A stretch of 64,000 nt of DNA from Citrobacter sp. wls619 (lineage in GTDB: Bacteria > Pseudomonadota > Gammaproteobacteria > Enterobacterales > Enterobacteriaceae), in assembly GCF_005281345.1 (NCBI RefSeq), contig NZ_SZXJ01000045.1:22893-86892 (forward strand), read 5' to 3'. Under the pieces are notes generated by a model. That model made no database searches, was not told the DNA's origin, and worked only from the letters and a program-made list of their open reading frames with translations. Both the position numbers and the translations under genes were made by a program. Of this stretch, positions 1 to 10,814 are shown one piece after another. Positions within the stretch are counted from its first letter, which is position 1; the number at the start of each line of letters is the position of its first letter.

Positions 1-197
1 AAACCGGTGTACTGGAAGTCATTTCACTGTGGTTACAAGATGGCGTTAGGTCCGGGGTGACGCTGCAAAAAGGCTTGCTCCAGGCCATCAGTGATTTTGC
101 TCGCTGGCAGCAGGCGACGCGAGTGACATTGGGGAATTGCCCGGACGGTTTATTTGCTGACTCTCGGCACGGTTGGGAAATAGACCCAGCCTCTTAA
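1..197 (+). CDS. ycaQ: C-terminal end of YcaQ, crosslink-repair DNA glycosylase (partial)
   Basis: The reading frame is open from base 3 to the TAA at 195-197 and gives about 64 residues; the start lies outside the window. The tail contains WLQDGVRSGVTLQKGLL and ends in HGWEIDPAS, which fits the C-terminus of the winged-helix glycosylase YcaQ. That family unhooks interstrand DNA crosslinks such as those made by nitrogen mustards (family knowledge). Its position just upstream of ycaR and kdsB matches the E. coli order. The catalytic part is not in the window, so activity cannot be judged. Confidence 0.85.
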   Translation, partial: TGVLEVISLWLQDGVRSGVTLQKGLLQAISDFARWQQATRVTLGNCPDGLFADSRHGWEIDPAS

Positions 198-248
198 TTG
201 ATTATGTTAATATTTACGGATTCACAATCCGGTCCATCTGGAGGAACT

Positions 249-1174
<926 letters not shown>

Positions 1175-1391
1175 TTTTTCTCACGATTCTCCATCAAGGT
1201 TCGCTGAATAATTTAAGTTGCAGGAGGCTTTACTCACCTGCAGCTTGAAGTATGACGCGTATTTTTGGGAGGCGTATCGTATCGTTACGCTTTTCCTCCA
1301 CTTTTCTTTTCATCAATTGATCTCATCCGGGTGACATCTGTCTGCACGACGCTCATTATGAAAGCAGTAGCATTTATGAGGGCAATCTGAA
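1175..1391. other. kdsB-ycbJ intergenic region with inverted repeats
   Basis: No coding potential is seen. At about 1214-1251 a TTAAGTTGCAGG arm is repeated inverted as CCTGCAGCTTGAA. A second imperfect dyad (GGAGGCGTA... TACGC...CCTCC) spans about 1268-1303. They could be an attenuated terminator after kdsB or a structured leader for ycbJ; neither arm is followed by a clean run of T. Confidence 0.5.
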
Positions 1392-2285
1392 ATGGAACAG
1401 TTGCGTGCCGAACTCAGCCATCTGTTGGGTGAAAAACTCAGTCGTATTGAATGCGTAAATGAAAAAGTGGATACGGCCCTGTGGTCACTGTATGACAGCC
1501 AGGGAAATCCGATGCCACTGATGGCGAGAAGTTTCACCACACCGGGGATGGCGCAGCAGTTAGCATGGAAAACCACCATGCTGGCACGCAGCGGGACGGT
1601 GCGTATGCCAGTCATTTATGGGGTCTTAACGCACGAAGAGCACCCCGGCCCTGATGTCCTGTTGCTTGAACGTTTACGCGGTGTGCCGGTAGAAGCGCCT
1701 GCCCGAACCCCGGAACGCTGGGAGCATTTAAAAGATCAGATCGTGGAAGGCTTATTGTCGTGGCACCGTCAGGACAGTCGTGGCTGTGTGGGGGCGGTGG
1801 ACAATACGCAAGAGAATCTCTGGCCATCCTGGTATCGGCAGCGTGTTGAAGTGCTATGGAGCACGTTAAACCAGTTCAACAACACCGGACTGACGATGCA
1901 GGACAAGCGGATTTTGTTTCGTACCCGAGAATGCTTACCCGCCTTGTTTGAAGGCTTTAATGATAATTGCGTACTGATCCACGGTAATTTCAGTTTACGC
2001 AGTATGCTCAAAGATGCCCGTAGCGATCAGCTTCTGGCGATGGTGGGGCCAGGCTTAATGCTGTGGGCGCCGAGAGAGTATGAATTGTTCCGCTTAATGG
2101 ACAATGCGCTGGCGGAAAGCCTGTTGTGGCAATATTTACAACGCGCGCCGGTGGCGGAATCATTTATCTGGCGGCGCTGGCTATATGTGTTGTGGGATGA
2201 GGTTGCGCAACTGGTCAATACCGGGCGTTTTAGCCGCTCTAACTTTGATCTGGCGACTAAATCTCTGCTGCCCTGGCTTGCCTGA
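1392..2285 (+). CDS. ycbJ: YcbJ, kinase-fold (APH-like) protein of unknown function
   Basis: This 297-residue protein has the length of E. coli YcbJ. It resembles aminoglycoside/choline phosphotransferase-type kinases: an N-terminal lobe (PLMARSF near residue 38, then DVLLLERLRGVP near 87-100) and a catalytic-loop-like segment LIHGNFSLRSML around 195-206. In active enzymes that loop is normally HGD(x4)N; here Asp is replaced by Asn199, so it may not phosphorylate anything (inference). It stands alone between kdsB and the convergent elyC. No substrate is known and none can be deduced from the neighbours. Confidence 0.9.
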   Translation: MEQLRAELSHLLGEKLSRIECVNEKVDTALWSLYDSQGNPMPLMARSFTTPGMAQQLAWKTTMLARSGTVRMPVIYGVLTHEEHPGPDVLLLERLRGVPVEAPARTPERWEHLKDQIVEGLLSWHRQDSRGCVGAVDNTQENLWPSWYRQRVEVLWSTLNQFNNTGLTMQDKRILFRTRECLPALFEGFNDNCVLIHGNFSLRSMLKDARSDQLLAMVGPGLMLWAPREYELFRLMDNALAESLLWQYLQRAPVAESFIWRRWLYVLWDEVAQLVNTGRFSRSNFDLATKSLLPWLA

Positions 2286-2302
2286 ATATCCGGTTGCGGC
2301 CT

Positions 2303-2394
2303 TGCCGGATGGCGGCGTGAGCGTCTTATCCGGCCTACAATTGAGCGCTGAACACGCCGGCCTGATAAGACGCGTGAGTGTCGCCATCAGGCAG
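2303..2394. repeat. REP pair (BIME) between ycbJ and elyC
   Basis: Two REP palindromes lie in opposite orientation. One is at about 2303-2340 (GCCGGATGGCGGCG ... TTATCCGGCCTAC). The other is at about 2351-2394 and reads as GCCTGATGGCGAC on the minus strand. Both have the classic enterobacterial REP sequence with imperfect stems. They occupy the gap between convergent genes, the usual location, where they can bind gyrase or stabilise 3' RNA ends (family knowledge). Confidence 0.85.
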
Positions 2395-2402
2395 CATTTC
2401 TG

Positions 2403-3167
2403 TCAATGTTCCGATCCCTTCAGCCACTGCCAGATGCGTCCCAACGTTTCGTAACCAACCCGATCGCTATGCATCAGCCAGACAGGCGAAGGAATTGCTC
2501 GCTCCCACGGATTGAGCGGTGAATCGATAGCCAGTTGATTAGCGGGTGCAGGCAAAGGATGCAGTCCGGCCTGCTGGAAGAAAATCATCGCACGCGGTAA
2601 GTGTGATGCGGATGTCACCAGCAGGAACGGCGCATCGCCAATGGCCTGTTTTACTGCGGTCGCTTCTTCTTCGGTGTCTTTAGGTTTATCCAGCGTAATG
2701 ATCTCGCTGCGGGGGATGCCCAGCGACTGCGCCACGCGAGCGCCAGCTTCAGCCGTGCTGACGTTATTGGTTTTCGCGGCAGCGCCGGTAAAAATCAGTT
2801 TCGATCCGGGGTTCGCTCGCCACAAACGAATACCTTCATTCAGACGCGGAAGACTATTATTGATGAGGTTAGAACTTGGCGCCCACTGCGGATTCCAGGT
2901 ATACCCGCCGCCCAGCACCACAATGTATTCCACTTTTTGCGTATCCTGCCAGGTAGGATAACTGTCTTCAAGCGGTTTCAGCAGACGATCGGCGACAGGT
3001 TGCAGGCTAAGCAGTAAAAGTGCGAGCCAACTCAGGCTGATACACACTTTCCCCGTTTTCTGAAAGCGGCTAAACCAGATCAACCCCAGGCCGATGCCCA
3101 TCACAAGCAGCATCAACGGAAGCGGCAGCATCATACCGCCAATCACTTTCTTCAGCGTAAAAAGCAT
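2403..3167 (-). CDS. elyC: ElyC, envelope biogenesis factor (DUF218)
   Basis: This 254-residue inner-membrane protein is slightly shorter than the 259 residues of E. coli. Two hydrophobic helices are at the N-terminus (about residues 10-30 and 41-60). They are followed by a periplasmic DUF218 domain beginning at YIVVLGGGYTWNP (about 81-93), with the typical GLGIPRSEI/DTEEEA and VTSASHLPRA motifs. In E. coli, loss of ElyC impairs peptidoglycan synthesis at low temperature. It is divergent from cmoM across a 135-bp gap and stands alone. Confidence 0.93.
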   Translation of the reverse strand: MLFTLKKVIGGMMLPLPLMLLVMGIGLGLIWFSRFQKTGKVCISLSWLALLLLSLQPVADRLLKPLEDSYPTWQDTQKVEYIVVLGGGYTWNPQWAPSSNLINNSLPRLNEGIRLWRANPGSKLIFTGAAAKTNNVSTAEAGARVAQSLGIPRSEIITLDKPKDTEEEATAVKQAIGDAPFLLVTSASHLPRAMIFFQQAGLHPLPAPANQLAIDSPLNPWERAIPSPVWLMHSDRVGYETLGRIWQWLKGSEH

Positions 3168-3302
3168 CCTTTTTGGTTCCTTTTTTAACCATATAGCAGG
3201 GGATCTGCACCGATATTACACCAGGAAGGTTCATTCTCGGCGTGGGTGTGACAAAATAGCGGTTTTACTTAGTCGCCCTAAAGCCAGCCTGTGGAGAGCC
3301 CG

Positions 3303-4082
3303 ATGCGGGATCGCAATTTTGATGACATTGCAGAGAAGTTTTCCCGTAACATTTACGGCACCACCAAAGGTCAATTAAGACAGGCTATTCTTTGGCAGGA
3401 TTTGGATCGCTTACTGCCCACGCTCGGTGAACAGAAATTACGTATTCTGGATGCGGGGGGGGGCGAAGGGCAAACGGCCATCAAAATGGCGGGGCGCGGT
3501 CACTTCGTGACATTATGCGACCTGTCCGGTGAGATGATCGCCCGTGCGCAACAGGCAGCAGAGGCAAAAGGTGTGAGCGGAAACATGCATTTCATACAAT
3601 GCGCCGCTCAGGATGTTGCTGCGCATTTGGAAAGCCCGGTTGATCTGATATTGTTTCATGCTGTGCTGGAATGGGTGGCTGAACCAGTTTGCGTGCTGCA
3701 AACCCTGTGGTCGGTATTACGTCCCGGCGGCGCGTTATCGTTAATGTTCTACAATGCTAACGGTCTGCTGATGCACAACATGGTCGCAGGGAATTTTGAC
3801 TATGTGCAGGTTGGGATGCCAAAACGTAAAAAACGTACGCTTTCACCAGACTATCCGCGTGAACCAGGACAGGTTTATCAGTGGCTGGAAGAGATCGGTT
3901 GGCAGATAACCGGTAAGACAGGCGTACGCGTGTTTCATGATTATCTGCGAGATAAGCATCAACAGCGTGACGGTTATGAAATGTTACTTGAGTTAGAAAC
4001 GCGCTATTGCCGCCAGGAGCCGTATATCAGCCTTGGCCGCTATATTCATGTCACCGCGCGCAAACCGCAGATGCAAGGATAA
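3303..4082 (+). CDS. cmoM: tRNA 5-carboxymethoxyuridine methyltransferase
   Basis: CmoM (formerly SmtA) methylates cmo5U34 of tRNA to mcmo5U34 with S-adenosylmethionine, tuning wobble decoding. The class I methyltransferase motif RILDAGGGEGQTA lies at residues 47-59. It is followed by the acidic strand CDLSG and the VDLILFHAVLEWV segment. The ATG at 3303 is preferred to the in-frame GTG at 3291 because GGAGAG sits 7-10 bases before the ATG; it gives 259 residues. The gene is the first of the cmoM-mukF-mukE-mukB operon, 3 bp before mukF. Confidence 0.95.
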   Translation: MRDRNFDDIAEKFSRNIYGTTKGQLRQAILWQDLDRLLPTLGEQKLRILDAGGGEGQTAIKMAGRGHFVTLCDLSGEMIARAQQAAEAKGVSGNMHFIQCAAQDVAAHLESPVDLILFHAVLEWVAEPVCVLQTLWSVLRPGGALSLMFYNANGLLMHNMVAGNFDYVQVGMPKRKKRTLSPDYPREPGQVYQWLEEIGWQITGKTGVRVFHDYLRDKHQQRDGYEMLLELETRYCRQEPYISLGRYIHVTARKPQMQG

Positions 4083-4085
4083 CCT

Positions 4086-5408
4086 ATGAGTGAATTTTCC
4101 CAGACAGTCCCCGAACTGGTTGCCTGGGCCAGAAAAAATGACTTCTCCATCTCTCTGCCGGTAGACAGACTTTCGTTCCTGCTGGCGGTAGCCACGCTGA
4201 ACGGTGAGCGACTTGACGGTGAGATGAGCGAAGGCGAGCTGGTGGATGCGTTCCGCCATGTGAGTGATGCGTTTGAGCAAACCAGCGAAACCATCGGTGT
4301 TCGCGCCAATAACGCGATTAACGATATGGTACGTCAACGTCTGCTGAACCGCTTTACCAGCGAGCTAGCGGAAGGTAACGCTATTTATCGTTTAACGCCG
4401 CTGGGGATTGGCATTACGGATTACTATATTCGCCAGCGTGAATTCTCTACATTGCGTTTGTCGATGCAGTTGTCGATTGTTGCTGGTGAGCTGAAGCGCG
4501 CGGCAGATGCCGCTGCGGAAGGTGGAGATGAATTCCACTGGCACCGCAACGTCTATGCGCCATTGAAGTATTCGGTAGCGGAAATTTTCGACAGTATCGA
4601 TTTGACTCAGCGCATTATGGATGAGCAGCAGCAGCAGGTAAAAGACGATATCGCACAGTTGCTGAACAAAGACTGGCGGGCGGCAATTTCCAGCTGTGAA
4701 ATGCTACTGTCTGAAACGTCTGGTACGCTGCGTGAGCTGCAGGATACGCTGGAAGCCGCAGGCGATAAGCTGCAGGCGAACCTGTTACGCATTCAGGACG
4801 CAACGATGGCGCATGACGATTTGCATTTCGTCGACAGGCTGGTGTTCGACCTGCAAAGCAAGCTCGACCGTATTATCAGTTGGGGTCAGCAATCGATCGA
4901 TTTGTGGATCGGCTATGATCGTCACGTGCACAAGTTTATTCGTACCGCTATTGATATGGACAAAAATCGCGTCTTTGCCCAGCGTTTACGTCAGTCTGTC
5001 CAGAGCTATTTTGACGATCCGTGGGCGTTGACCTACGCCAATGCCGATCGTCTCCTGGATATGCGTGATGAAGAGATGGTGCTGCGTGATGAAGAGGTCA
5101 CTGGCGAGTTGCCCGCTGACCTGGAATATGAAGAATTTAACGAGATCCGCGAACAGCTGGCGGCAATTATCGAAGAACAGTTGGCTATCTATAAATCCAG
5201 ACAAACGCCACTGGATCTCGGATTGGTCGTGCGCGAGTATCTGGCGCAATACCCACGTGCGCGTCACTTCGACGTTGCGCGTATTGTTATCGATCAGGCG
5301 GTACGTCTTGGCGTAGCGCAAGCAGACTTCACCGGACTGCCAGCCAAATGGCAGCCGATTAATGATTACGGAGCCAAGGTACAGGCGCATGTCATTGACA
5401 AATATTGA
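4086..5408 (+). CDS. mukF: MukF, kleisin subunit of the MukBEF condensin
   Basis: At 440 residues this is the usual length. MukF dimerises through its N-terminal winged-helix domain, bridges the two MukB heads as the kleisin, and recruits MukE, forming the bacterial condensin that organises the chromosome. The N-terminal part (about 1-115) is winged-helix and the middle is long and helical (about 120-300). The C-terminal region ends with [12 protein letters not shown]. It lies 3 bp after cmoM and overlaps mukE by 20 bp, so the operon is tightly coupled. Confidence 0.97.
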   Translation: MSEFSQTVPELVAWARKNDFSISLPVDRLSFLLAVATLNGERLDGEMSEGELVDAFRHVSDAFEQTSETIGVRANNAINDMVRQRLLNRFTSELAEGNAIYRLTPLGIGITDYYIRQREFSTLRLSMQLSIVAGELKRAADAAAEGGDEFHWHRNVYAPLKYSVAEIFDSIDLTQRIMDEQQQQVKDDIAQLLNKDWRAAISSCEMLLSETSGTLRELQDTLEAAGDKLQANLLRIQDATMAHDDLHFVDRLVFDLQSKLDRIISWGQQSIDLWIGYDRHVHKFIRTAIDMDKNRVFAQRLRQSVQSYFDDPWALTYANADRLLDMRDEEMVLRDEEVTGELPADLEYEEFNEIREQLAAIIEEQLAIYKSRQTPLDLGLVVREYLAQYPRARHFDVARIVIDQAVRLGVAQADFTGLPAKWQPINDYGAKVQAHVIDKY

Positions 5409-6093
5409 ACAAGTGATGCCGGTCAAGCTGGCGCAGGCGCTGGCGAATCCGTTATTTCCGGCGCTGGATAGCGCCTTACGTTCGGGTCGCCATATCGGCC
5501 TGGATGAACTGGATAATCATGCCTTCCTGATGGATTTTCAGGAGTATTTTGAAGAGTTTTACAGCCGCTATAACGTGGAATTGATTCGTGCGCCGGAGGG
5601 GTTCTTCTATCTACGCCCGCGTTCAACCACGCTTATTCCGCGCTCGGTCTTGTCTGAACTGGACATGATGGTCGGTAAAATTCTTTGCTATCTCTATCTC
5701 AGCCCGGAACGTCTGGCGAATGAAGGGATCTTTACCCAGCAAGAACTGTATGACGAGCTGCTAACGCTGGCTGATGAAGCCAAATTGCTGAAGCTAGTGA
5801 ACAACCGTTCAACCGGTTCAGACGTTGACCGCCAGAAGCTACAGGAAAAGGTACGCTCTTCACTTAACCGCCTGCGCCGTTTAGGCATGGTGTGGTTTAT
5901 GGGCCACGACAGCAGCAAATTCCGTATTACGGAGTCTGTGTTCCGCTTTGGCGCGGATGTGCGCAGCGGCGACGATCCACGCGAAGCGCAGCGTCGCTTA
6001 ATTCGTGATGGTGAGGCGATGTCGGTCGAGAACCACCTGCAGCTCAATGATGAGCCAGAAGATAATCAGCCGGACAGTGGAGAGGAAGAATAA
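5389..6093 (+). CDS. mukE: MukE, accessory subunit of the MukBEF condensin
   Basis: The 234-residue protein starts [16 protein letters not shown]. This ATG at 5389 is chosen because it aligns with the known E. coli start; the frame is open further upstream inside mukF. MukE is a tandem winged-helix protein that binds MukF and modulates MukB ATPase and DNA loading. The very acidic C-terminus (SGEEE) is typical. It overlaps mukF by 20 bp upstream, and its stop codon touches the mukB ATG. Confidence 0.96.
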   Translation: MSLTNIEQVMPVKLAQALANPLFPALDSALRSGRHIGLDELDNHAFLMDFQEYFEEFYSRYNVELIRAPEGFFYLRPRSTTLIPRSVLSELDMMVGKILCYLYLSPERLANEGIFTQQELYDELLTLADEAKLLKLVNNRSTGSDVDRQKLQEKVRSSLNRLRRLGMVWFMGHDSSKFRITESVFRFGADVRSGDDPREAQRRLIRDGEAMSVENHLQLNDEPEDNQPDSGEEE

Positions 6094-9000
6094 TGATTGA
6101 ACGCGGTAAATTTCGCTCACTTACGCTGATTAACTGGAATGGTTTTTTTGCTCGTACGTTTGACCTTGATGAGCTGGTTACCACGCTGTCGGGTGGGAAC
6201 GGGGCGGGTAAATCCACCACCATGGCGGCATTCGTTACAGCGCTTATCCCGGATTTAACCCTGCTGCATTTTCGTAATACCACCGAAGCCGGTGCAACCA
6301 GCGGCTCACGCGATAAAGGTCTGCACGGAAAGCTGAAAGCAGGTGTCTGTTACTCGATGCTTGACGTGCTCAACTCGCGCCATCAGCGTGTGGTCGTCGG
6401 CGTGCGTCTGCAGCAGGTTGCCGGGCGCGATCGTAAAGTGGACATCAAACCGTTTGCGATTCAGGGGTTGCCGATGTCGGTGCAACCAACCCAACTGGTT
6501 ACGGAAACCCTGAACGAACGCCAGGCTCGCGTTCTGTCTCTCGCCGAGCTGAAAGAGAAGCTTGATGAGATGGAAGGTGTGCAGTTTAAGCAGTTTAACT
6601 CGATCACCGATTATCACTCGTTGATGTTCGATTTGGGCATCATTGCCCGTCGTCTGCGCTCTGCGTCCGACCGTAGTAAATTCTATCGCCTGATTGAAGC
6701 CTCGCTGTACGGCGGTATCTCCAGCGCCATTACCCGCTCGCTGCGCGATTACCTGCTGCCAGAAAACAGCGGCGTGCGTAAAGCGTTCCAGGATATGGAA
6801 GCGGCGCTGCGTGAAAACCGTATGACGCTGGAAGCCATTCGCGTCACCCAGTCAGATCGTGACCTGTTTAAGCATTTGATCAGCGAAGCGACCAACTATG
6901 TGGCAGCAGACTATATGCGCCACGCTAATGAACGTCGTATTCACCTCGACAAAGCGCTGGAATATCGTCGTGAACTGTACACCTCGCGCCAGCAGCTGGC
7001 GGCTGAGCAGTATAAGCACGTAGATATGGCGCGCGAGCTGGGTGAGCATAACGGCGCAGAAGGCGATCTTGAAGCCGATTATCAGGCGGCAAGCGATCAC
7101 CTGAATCTGGTGCAAACTGCGCTGCGTCAGCAGGAAAAGATTGAACGCTATGAAGCGGATCTCGAAGAACTGCAGGTCCGTCTCGAAGAACAAAACGAGG
7201 TGGTTGCGGAAGCCGTTGACCGCCAGGATGAAAACGAAGCCCGTGCGGAAGCCGCCGAGCTGGAAGTGGATGAGCTGAAAAGCCAGTTGGCCGATTACCA
7301 GCAGGCGCTGGACGTTCAGCAAACGCGAGCCATCCAGTATACTCAGGCGATTCAGGCGCTGAGCCGAGCCAAAGAGCTTTGCCATTTACCGGATCTCACC
7401 GCAGACAGTGCCGCGGAATGGCTGGAAACCTTCCAGGTCAAAGAGCAGGAAGCGACCGAGAAGTTGCTGACGCTGGAACAAAAAATGAGCGTGGCGCAAA
7501 CTGCGCACAGCCAGTTCGAGCAGGCTTATCAGCTGGTGGCGGCTATCAATGGCCCACTGGCGCGTGGTGAGGCCTGGAGCGTCGCACGTGAGCTGCTGCG
7601 TGAAGGTGTTGAACAACGTCATCTGGCGGAACAAGTTCAGCCATTGCGCATGCGTCTGAGCGAGCTGGAACAGCGTCTGCGCGAACAGCAGGAAGCCGAG
7701 CGTCTGCTGGCTGAATTCTGCAAACGTCAGGGTAAGCATTTCGATATCGATGAGCTTGAGGCTCTGCATCAGGAGCTGGAAGCGCGCATTGCCGCCTTGT
7801 CTGACAGCGTATCGTCTGCCAGCGAACAGCGGATGGCGCTGCGTCAGGAACAGGAACAGCTGCAATCCCGTATTCAGCATTTAATGCAACGCGCGCCGGT
7901 CTGGCTGGCTGCGCAAAATAGCCTGAATCAACTGAGCGAACAGTGCGGTGAAGAGTTTACCTCCAGCCAGGACGTGACCGAGTATTTGCAGCAATTGCTG
8001 GAGCGCGAGCGTGAAGCCATTGTTGAACGCGATGAAGTCGGTGCGCGTAAAAATGCAGTTGATGAAGAAATTGAACGTTTAAGTCAGCCGGGCGGGGCGG
8101 AAGATCAGCGTCTGAACGCACTGGCGGAACGTTTTGGCGGCGTGCTGCTGTCTGAAATCTATGACGATGTTAGCCTCGAAGATGCGCCGTACTTCTCTGC
8201 ACTGTATGGCCCTTCGCGGCATGCCATCGTGGTGCCGGATTTGTCGCTGATTACTGAGCAACTTGATGGGCTGACGGATTGCCCGGAAGACCTCTACTTC
8301 ATCGAAGGGGACCCGCAGTCGTTTGATGACAGCGTCTTCAGCGTCGATGAACTTGAAAAAGCGGTGGTGGTGAAAACCGCCGAGCGCCAGTGGCGTTACT
8401 CCCGCTTCCCAACGGTGCCGATTTTTGGTCGTGCCGCGCGTGAAAGCCGTATCGAAACGCTGCACGCTGAGCGTGAGGGGCTGTCTGAACGTTTTGCGAC
8501 GCTTTCATTCGACGTACAGAAAACCCAGCGTCTGCATCAGGCATTTAGTCGCTTTATCGGCAGCCATCTGTCGGTAGCGTTTGAGGCCGATCCAGAAGCC
8601 GAAATTCGTCAGTTGAACAGCCGTCGCGTTGAGCTCGAACGTGCGCTCACCAACCATGAAAATGATAACCAGCAAAGTCGTACGCAGTTTGAACAAGCGA
8701 AAGAAGGTGTTTCTGCCCTGAACCGCCTGCTGCCGCGTTTAAATTTGCTGGCGGATGACACATTAGCCGATCGCGCGGACGAAATTCGCGAACGCCTGGA
8801 TGAAGCGCAGGAAGCGGCGCGTTTTATTCAACAACATGGTAATCAGTTGGCCAAACTGGAACCGATGGTTTCCGTTCTGCAAAATGACCCAGAGCAGTTT
8901 GAACAGCTGAAAGAAGACTACGCGTATTCTCAGCAGATGCAGCGTGATGCACGTCAGCAGGCCTTTGCGCTGACCGAAGTCGTACAGCGTCGGGCGCATT

Positions 9001-10553
9001 TTAGTTATTCCGACTCCGCCGAAATGCTCAGCGGTAACAGCGATCTGAATGAGAAACTGCGTGAGCGTCTGGAACACGCGGAGGCTGAACGTACCCGTGC
9101 TCGTGAAGCTTTGCGCAGCCATGCCGCGCAGTTGAGCCAGTACAATCAGGTTATGGCCTCGCTGAAAAGCTCTTATGACACCAAGAAAGAGCTGCTGAAC
9201 GATTTACAACGCGAACTGCAGGATATCGGCGTTCGTGCTGATAGCGGTGCGGAAGAACGTGCGCGTATTCGTCGTGATGAACTGCATGCGCAGCTCAGTA
9301 ATAACCGTGCTCGCCGTAATCAACTGGAAAAAGCACTAACCTTCTGCGAAGCAGAGATGGAAAACCTGACCCGCAGATTGCGCAAGCTTGAGCGCGATTA
9401 CCATGAAATGCGTGAGCAGGTGGTGACCGCGAAAGCCGGCTGGTGTGCCGTGATGCGGATGGTAAAAGACAACGGCGTTGAACGTCGCCTGCACCGTCGC
9501 GAGCTGGCTTATCTTTCCGGTGATGAGCTGCGTTCGATGTCGGATAAGGCGCTTGGTGCGCTGCGTCTGGCGGTGGCGGATAACGAGCATCTGCGCGATG
9601 TGCTGCGCATGTCTGAAGATCCCAAACGACCAGAACGTAAAATCCAGTTCTTTGTGGCGGTCTACCAGCATCTGCGTGAACGTATTCGTCAGGATATCAT
9701 CCGTACAGACGATCCGGTCGAAGCCATCGAGCAGATGGAGATTGAGCTGAGCCGTCTGACGGAAGAGTTAACTTCCCGCGAACAGAAGCTGGCGATCAGC
9801 TCTCGCAGCGTGGCGAACATCATCCGTAAGACTATTCAGCGTGAGCAGAACCGTATTCGTATGTTGAACCAGGGTCTGCAAAGCGTGTCGTTCGGTCAGG
9901 TAAACAGCGTTCGTCTGAACGTAAATGTGCGTGAAACGCACGCGACTTTGTTGGATGTCCTGTCCGAGCAGCATGAACAGCACCAGGATCTGTTTAACAG
10001 CAACCGTCTGACCTTCTCTGAAGCGCTGGCGAAGTTGTATCAGCGTCTTAATCCGCAGATCGACATGGGACAGCGTACGCCACAAACCATTGGCGAAGAA
10101 CTGCTCGACTACCGCAACTACCTGGAAATGGAAGTTGAGGTTAACCGTGGTTCTGACGGTTGGCTGCGTGCCGAATCGGGCGCGCTGTCTACAGGGGAAG
10201 CGATCGGGACCGGGATGTCGATCCTCGTGATGGTTGTTCAAAGCTGGGAAGATGAAGGACGCAGACTGCGTGGGAAAGATATCTCGCCATGCCGCCTGTT
10301 GTTCCTTGATGAAGCCGCACGACTCGATGCCCGCTCCATCGCAACCCTGTTTGAACTGTGCGAGCGTTTGCAGATGCAGCTGATTATTGCAGCGCCGGAA
10401 AACATCAGCCCGGAGAAAGGCACAACCTACAAACTGGTGCGTAAAGTCTTCCAGAACACCGAACACGTTCACGTGGTGGGTCTGCGTGGTTTTGCCCCTC
10501 AGTTACCTGAGCCGTTACCTGGGATAGAAGATGCCTCTTCGCAGGCAAGCTAA
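6093..10553 (+). CDS. mukB: MukB, SMC-like chromosome partition ATPase
   Basis: The protein of 1486 residues matches the E. coli length. The Walker A motif GGNGAGKST is at residues 34-42. Long coiled coils (about 300-650 and 790-1110) flank a compact hinge around 660-780. The C-terminal head carries the ABC signature region [13 protein letters not shown] and the Walker B stretch [11 protein letters not shown]. It is the ATP-driven motor of MukBEF and interacts with topoisomerase IV through the hinge (family knowledge). It ends the operon, directly before a strong terminator. Confidence 0.98.
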   Translation: MIERGKFRSLTLINWNGFFARTFDLDELVTTLSGGNGAGKSTTMAAFVTALIPDLTLLHFRNTTEAGATSGSRDKGLHGKLKAGVCYSMLDVLNSRHQRVVVGVRLQQVAGRDRKVDIKPFAIQGLPMSVQPTQLVTETLNERQARVLSLAELKEKLDEMEGVQFKQFNSITDYHSLMFDLGIIARRLRSASDRSKFYRLIEASLYGGISSAITRSLRDYLLPENSGVRKAFQDMEAALRENRMTLEAIRVTQSDRDLFKHLISEATNYVAADYMRHANERRIHLDKALEYRRELYTSRQQLAAEQYKHVDMARELGEHNGAEGDLEADYQAASDHLNLVQTALRQQEKIERYEADLEELQVRLEEQNEVVAEAVDRQDENEARAEAAELEVDELKSQLADYQQALDVQQTRAIQYTQAIQALSRAKELCHLPDLTADSAAEWLETFQVKEQEATEKLLTLEQKMSVAQTAHSQFEQAYQLVAAINGPLARGEAWSVARELLREGVEQRHLAEQVQPLRMRLSELEQRLREQQEAERLLAEFCKRQGKHFDIDELEALHQELEARIAALSDSVSSASEQRMALRQEQEQLQSRIQHLMQRAPVWLAAQNSLNQLSEQCGEEFTSSQDVTEYLQQLLEREREAIVERDEVGARKNAVDEEIERLSQPGGAEDQRLNALAERFGGVLLSEIYDDVSLEDAPYFSALYGPSRHAIVVPDLSLITEQLDGLTDCPEDLYFIEGDPQSFDDSVFSVDELEKAVVVKTAERQWRYSRFPTVPIFGRAARESRIETLHAEREGLSERFATLSFDVQKTQRLHQAFSRFIGSHLSVAFEADPEAEIRQLNSRRVELERALTNHENDNQQSRTQFEQAKEGVSALNRLLPRLNLLADDTLADRADEIRERLDEAQEAARFIQQHGNQLAKLEPMVSVLQNDPEQFEQLKEDYAYSQQMQRDARQQAFALTEVVQRRAHFSYSDSAEMLSGNSDLNEKLRERLEHAEAERTRAREALRSHAAQLSQYNQVMASLKSSYDTKKELLNDLQRELQDIGVRADSGAEERARIRRDELHAQLSNNRARRNQLEKALTFCEAEMENLTRRLRKLERDYHEMREQVVTAKAGWCAVMRMVKDNGVERRLHRRELAYLSGDELRSMSDKALGALRLAVADNEHLRDVLRMSEDPKRPERKIQFFVAVYQHLRERIRQDIIRTDDPVEAIEQMEIELSRLTEELTSREQKLAISSRSVANIIRKTIQREQNRIRMLNQGLQSVSFGQVNSVRLNVNVRETHATLLDVLSEQHEQHQDLFNSNRLTFSEALAKLYQRLNPQIDMGQRTPQTIGEELLDYRNYLEMEVEVNRGSDGWLRAESGALSTGEAIGTGMSILVMVVQSWEDEGRRLRGKDISPCRLLFLDEAARLDARSIATLFELCERLQMQLIIAAPENISPEKGTTYKLVRKVFQNTEHVHVVGLRGFAPQLPEPLPGIEDASSQAS

Positions 10554-10560
10554 GTAAAAA

Positions 10561-10588
10561 GGCGGCGCTAAAGCCGCCTTTTTCTTTT
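10561..10588 (+). terminator. Intrinsic terminator after mukB
   Basis: The stem GGCGGC is paired with GCCGCC across a six-base loop and followed by TTTTTCTTTT. It starts eight bases after the mukB stop codon and closes the cmoM-mukFEB operon. Confidence 0.9.
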
Positions 10589-10814
10589 CCGACATACACA
10601 TGATACCTGGTGTAATTTCTTTAGACTTCTTTACATTAGGTTAGGCAAAAATGATTTGATGTTTATATACTGAAGGTAAGCCTAACGCGTCACCGGGCTT
10701 GCTCGTCATACTTCAGAATGTATTGGCGTTTTACAGGCCCGCTCCCGTGAGAATAACGGGGAATACAGGCGGTCTGGCTACTCAAAGTATGATAAAGAAA
10801 ACAGGGGGCAAGGG

